A DNA stretch of 64,000 nt from NCBI GenBank assembly GCA_002007465.1, contig LNAC01000018.1, forward strand, positions 7,306,913 through 7,370,912, written 5' to 3'. Positions 61,949 through 64,000 of this stretch are shown piece after piece. Below the pieces are notes generated by a model, which made no database searches, was not told where the DNA came from, and was given only the letters and a program-made list of their open reading frames with translations. The position numbers and the translations under genes are program-made. Origin of the DNA: Ailurus styani. Its lineage: Eukaryota; Chordata; Mammalia; Carnivora; Ailuridae. Numbering within the stretch: position 1 is the first letter of the stretch; each line of letters begins with the position of its first letter.

Positions 61949-64000
61949 AGTTGGATTTACTTTTATTTGCTATGATGCCTAATATTCACAAGTCTTTTTC
62001 TTATTTGTATATTCTGTGTACCATACTTCTTCTGGCTTTGTTTCCACAATCCACCCTGTTCAACTCCTACTGTATAGATCACATTGTTTGTACACCCTCT
62101 CCACTCCTCCTCCCCAGCACTGGTTTGGAAGTTACACAATCTATTTCTGTTCTTTCAAGCTGCCAATCTTCCCCCCATATTTGACTATGAAAAATCTCAA
62201 ACACACATAAACGTTGAAAGAATTATACAGTGAATACTCCATACCCGTCGCCTGGAGCAGCCCTCCATTTAATCACATACACTTGATTTAAGGTCTAGAG
62301 TTGATTATTGCATCGAATCTTCTTTGATAACGGTAAGATCCATAGAAGACTTTGATCGCCTTTTTAAGTTTTCCACCATGTTTTTAAGGGGCCTGCAGTT
62401 AGTCCTTATTATAGCGTTTCATTGTTGCTGCTGTTTTGAGGTAATCGTTCTTCACATTTACCGTCTATTTTGCTAAATTCCTCGATCAGTATTGCTTCTT
62501 GCATCAAACCTTTGCCATCTTTCTTAAAATAATTCAAAGCAGTCTCCATAGCCTGCACTGCAACTTTGGGAACCCTAAATAGGCCACACTGTTCAAACCA
62601 TAGTTAAAGGTTAGACCTCGTGAAAAATCAGAGCCAAGTCTCACCTATGCCTAATAACAATTTCATGTTGATTTTCCAAGTAGACTACAGTCTCAAAACC
62701 AGCAGGGGACCAGTAGATATTCTTGTATCTTCCCTATACTGGCATAATAGAACATATACACAACGTCCTCAAGGAGTTCAAGAACACCAGGCGGCATGCT
62801 TTCTGCAAGCATTTTCTCAACATAGAAGAGCAGCAAGTATATCTATGATTATCGGATTGTGCTGTGCGTATTTCATGCTCTGATGAAATATCCCTTTTCT
62901 AGGACTCTTTGCAGAGGACCTGAAGAAAAGCATGTAGATAAAGCACATCAAACTAGATTTGGGTGAACTCGCTGTTTTCTGGCTTCCAACTCTCCCTGGT
63001 TCTGTGCTCTATTTCTGTCTGTCTCTCTCACACCTGTTTTCCCCATACACAGAGCAGACAGGGAACAGTTAAGAATCCTCAAGTCTTAACTCTGAAAATC
63101 TTTCCTAGTCTCTGATTTTCACTGTTCTAGATAAATCCTTTCACCCAAGTGGCACTGACTCCAGAAACCGTGAAAGTGTCTATAGAAGGGTGTGGAAGAC
63201 CTCACAGAAATGTCCACAGTCGGCAGACCTACAACACAAGCACTGTACAAATTTTCAAAAAAAAAAAAAAAGTCAAAGAAATGTACTCGCAAATGTACCT
63301 CCAGAAGCTATGTGACTGATGGTTTCGCCTGGTTAAATCTTCAGACTGGTTCTGTGACAAGTCTAACCTCCCTACTCCTTTTTTTCCTTCAACTGAATTC
63401 GTTCCAGCAGTTGGTACATATGAAAACAAGGTGGGGGACAACCAGGGCGGGCAAACAAAGCCCAGCCAGTCACCAGGGGCAGCTCTGACATACTATCCCC
63501 ACACAGACTCTCAATTTCCAACATGCAGTCAGGGAAATGGGACCCCATCGTTTTGTTTTAATTAAGAGGAGACGAATATCCTCAAGGAAGTTTTACCTGT
63601 ACCATATACGCAATAAGGTATACAATTAAACGTCTACAGAAAATGAAAATGCCTCATTACCTAGACTAGATTTAGTCTAATTAAAAAGTAAATCAAATTC
63701 ATAAGGAAAAATAATTGCCACAAGGCATAAAAAGCTTTTTTTAATTTGGAACCTGAGTAAGGATACGTATACCACTAGAGTAATGAGCCTCCTACTATAA
63801 TCTCAGAAAAAAGGAAACATACTGAATATGATTGTGCAACCCTGGCTGGCTATCAGATTAAGACAAGGGACATCTGAGGTGGGGTATAGGTACTCAGCAT
63901 GACCTAGGCACCCAAACTGCAGAAGGTTCTGTAAGAGCAACACCAACGCTCTGATACCATTTGGAATCCCCACGCAAGTAAGCCATGTGGGATGTCACTG

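Larger units (their letters stand above)
50051..64000. other. TLN2 intron, at least 13.95 kb (5' end outside window)
   Basis: No further exon is found upstream of the 49987 exon; the expected F2 exon is not here. It contains seven SINEs, L1 in both orientations, a MER5A fossil and an AT-rich zone. 62000-64000 and 50600-52200 are mostly unique sequence in which I see nothing definite. Confidence 0.8.

Noticed and set aside
50051..64000. A further talin exon or another gene in the right 14 kb
   Set aside because: No stretch encodes the expected F2 sequence before 'LKEFLPKEY', and no other protein family was recognised.

Overview
This window is mammalian genomic DNA. It has split genes with GT-AG introns, LINE-1 copies, tRNA-derived CAN-SINEs, MIR and MER5-type fossils, and dinucleotide microsatellites. 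CAN-SINEs restrict it to Carnivora. Several young copies carry a 'ctgcctgcctctctgcctac' type tail, which suggests a musteloid or mustelid (ferret, mink, marten or otter group). The order is secure; the family is an inference.

The only host gene I can support is talin-2 (TLN2), on the minus strand. I find 17 internal coding exons between 50050 (most 5') and 1466 (most 3'). Together they give 2338 nt, about 779 codons, in one continuous frame with no stops or frameshifts. In talin order they encode the end of FERM F2 (exons at 49987 and 48855), F3 (48855, 33104, 28653), the calpain-sensitive linker (27681, 25197), rod bundle R1 (24209 to 20142), R2 (16358 and most of 14845), R3 (end of 14845, 12119, 8781) and most of R4 (7459, 5254, 1466). 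The talin-2-type serine in F3, the linker sequence and R4 all favour TLN2 over TLN1, as does the large size of the gene. The gene start and end lie outside the window.

Layout: 1-1465 is intron downstream of the last exon. From 1.4 to 25.4 kb is the exon-rich rod part, with introns of 0.7-3.7 kb. From 25.4 to 33.3 kb are the linker and F3 exons. A 15.6-kb intron (33260-48854) contains a near full-length but decayed L1 lying antisense to TLN2, many SINEs, a hAT fossil and MIRs. Two FERM exons follow (48855-50050), then at least 14 kb of upstream intron with L1, SINE and AT-rich DNA.

Noteworthy points are a GC-AG donor on the last exon; a 114-bp exon flanked by complementary (UG)n and (AC)n tracts; a CpG-dense 295-bp exon; a (TG)n-(CA)n perfect palindrome inside the L1; and many datable insertions with intact target-site duplications. 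I found no operon, CRISPR array, RNA gene or undescribed system. The many short ORFs are repeats or antisense shadows.
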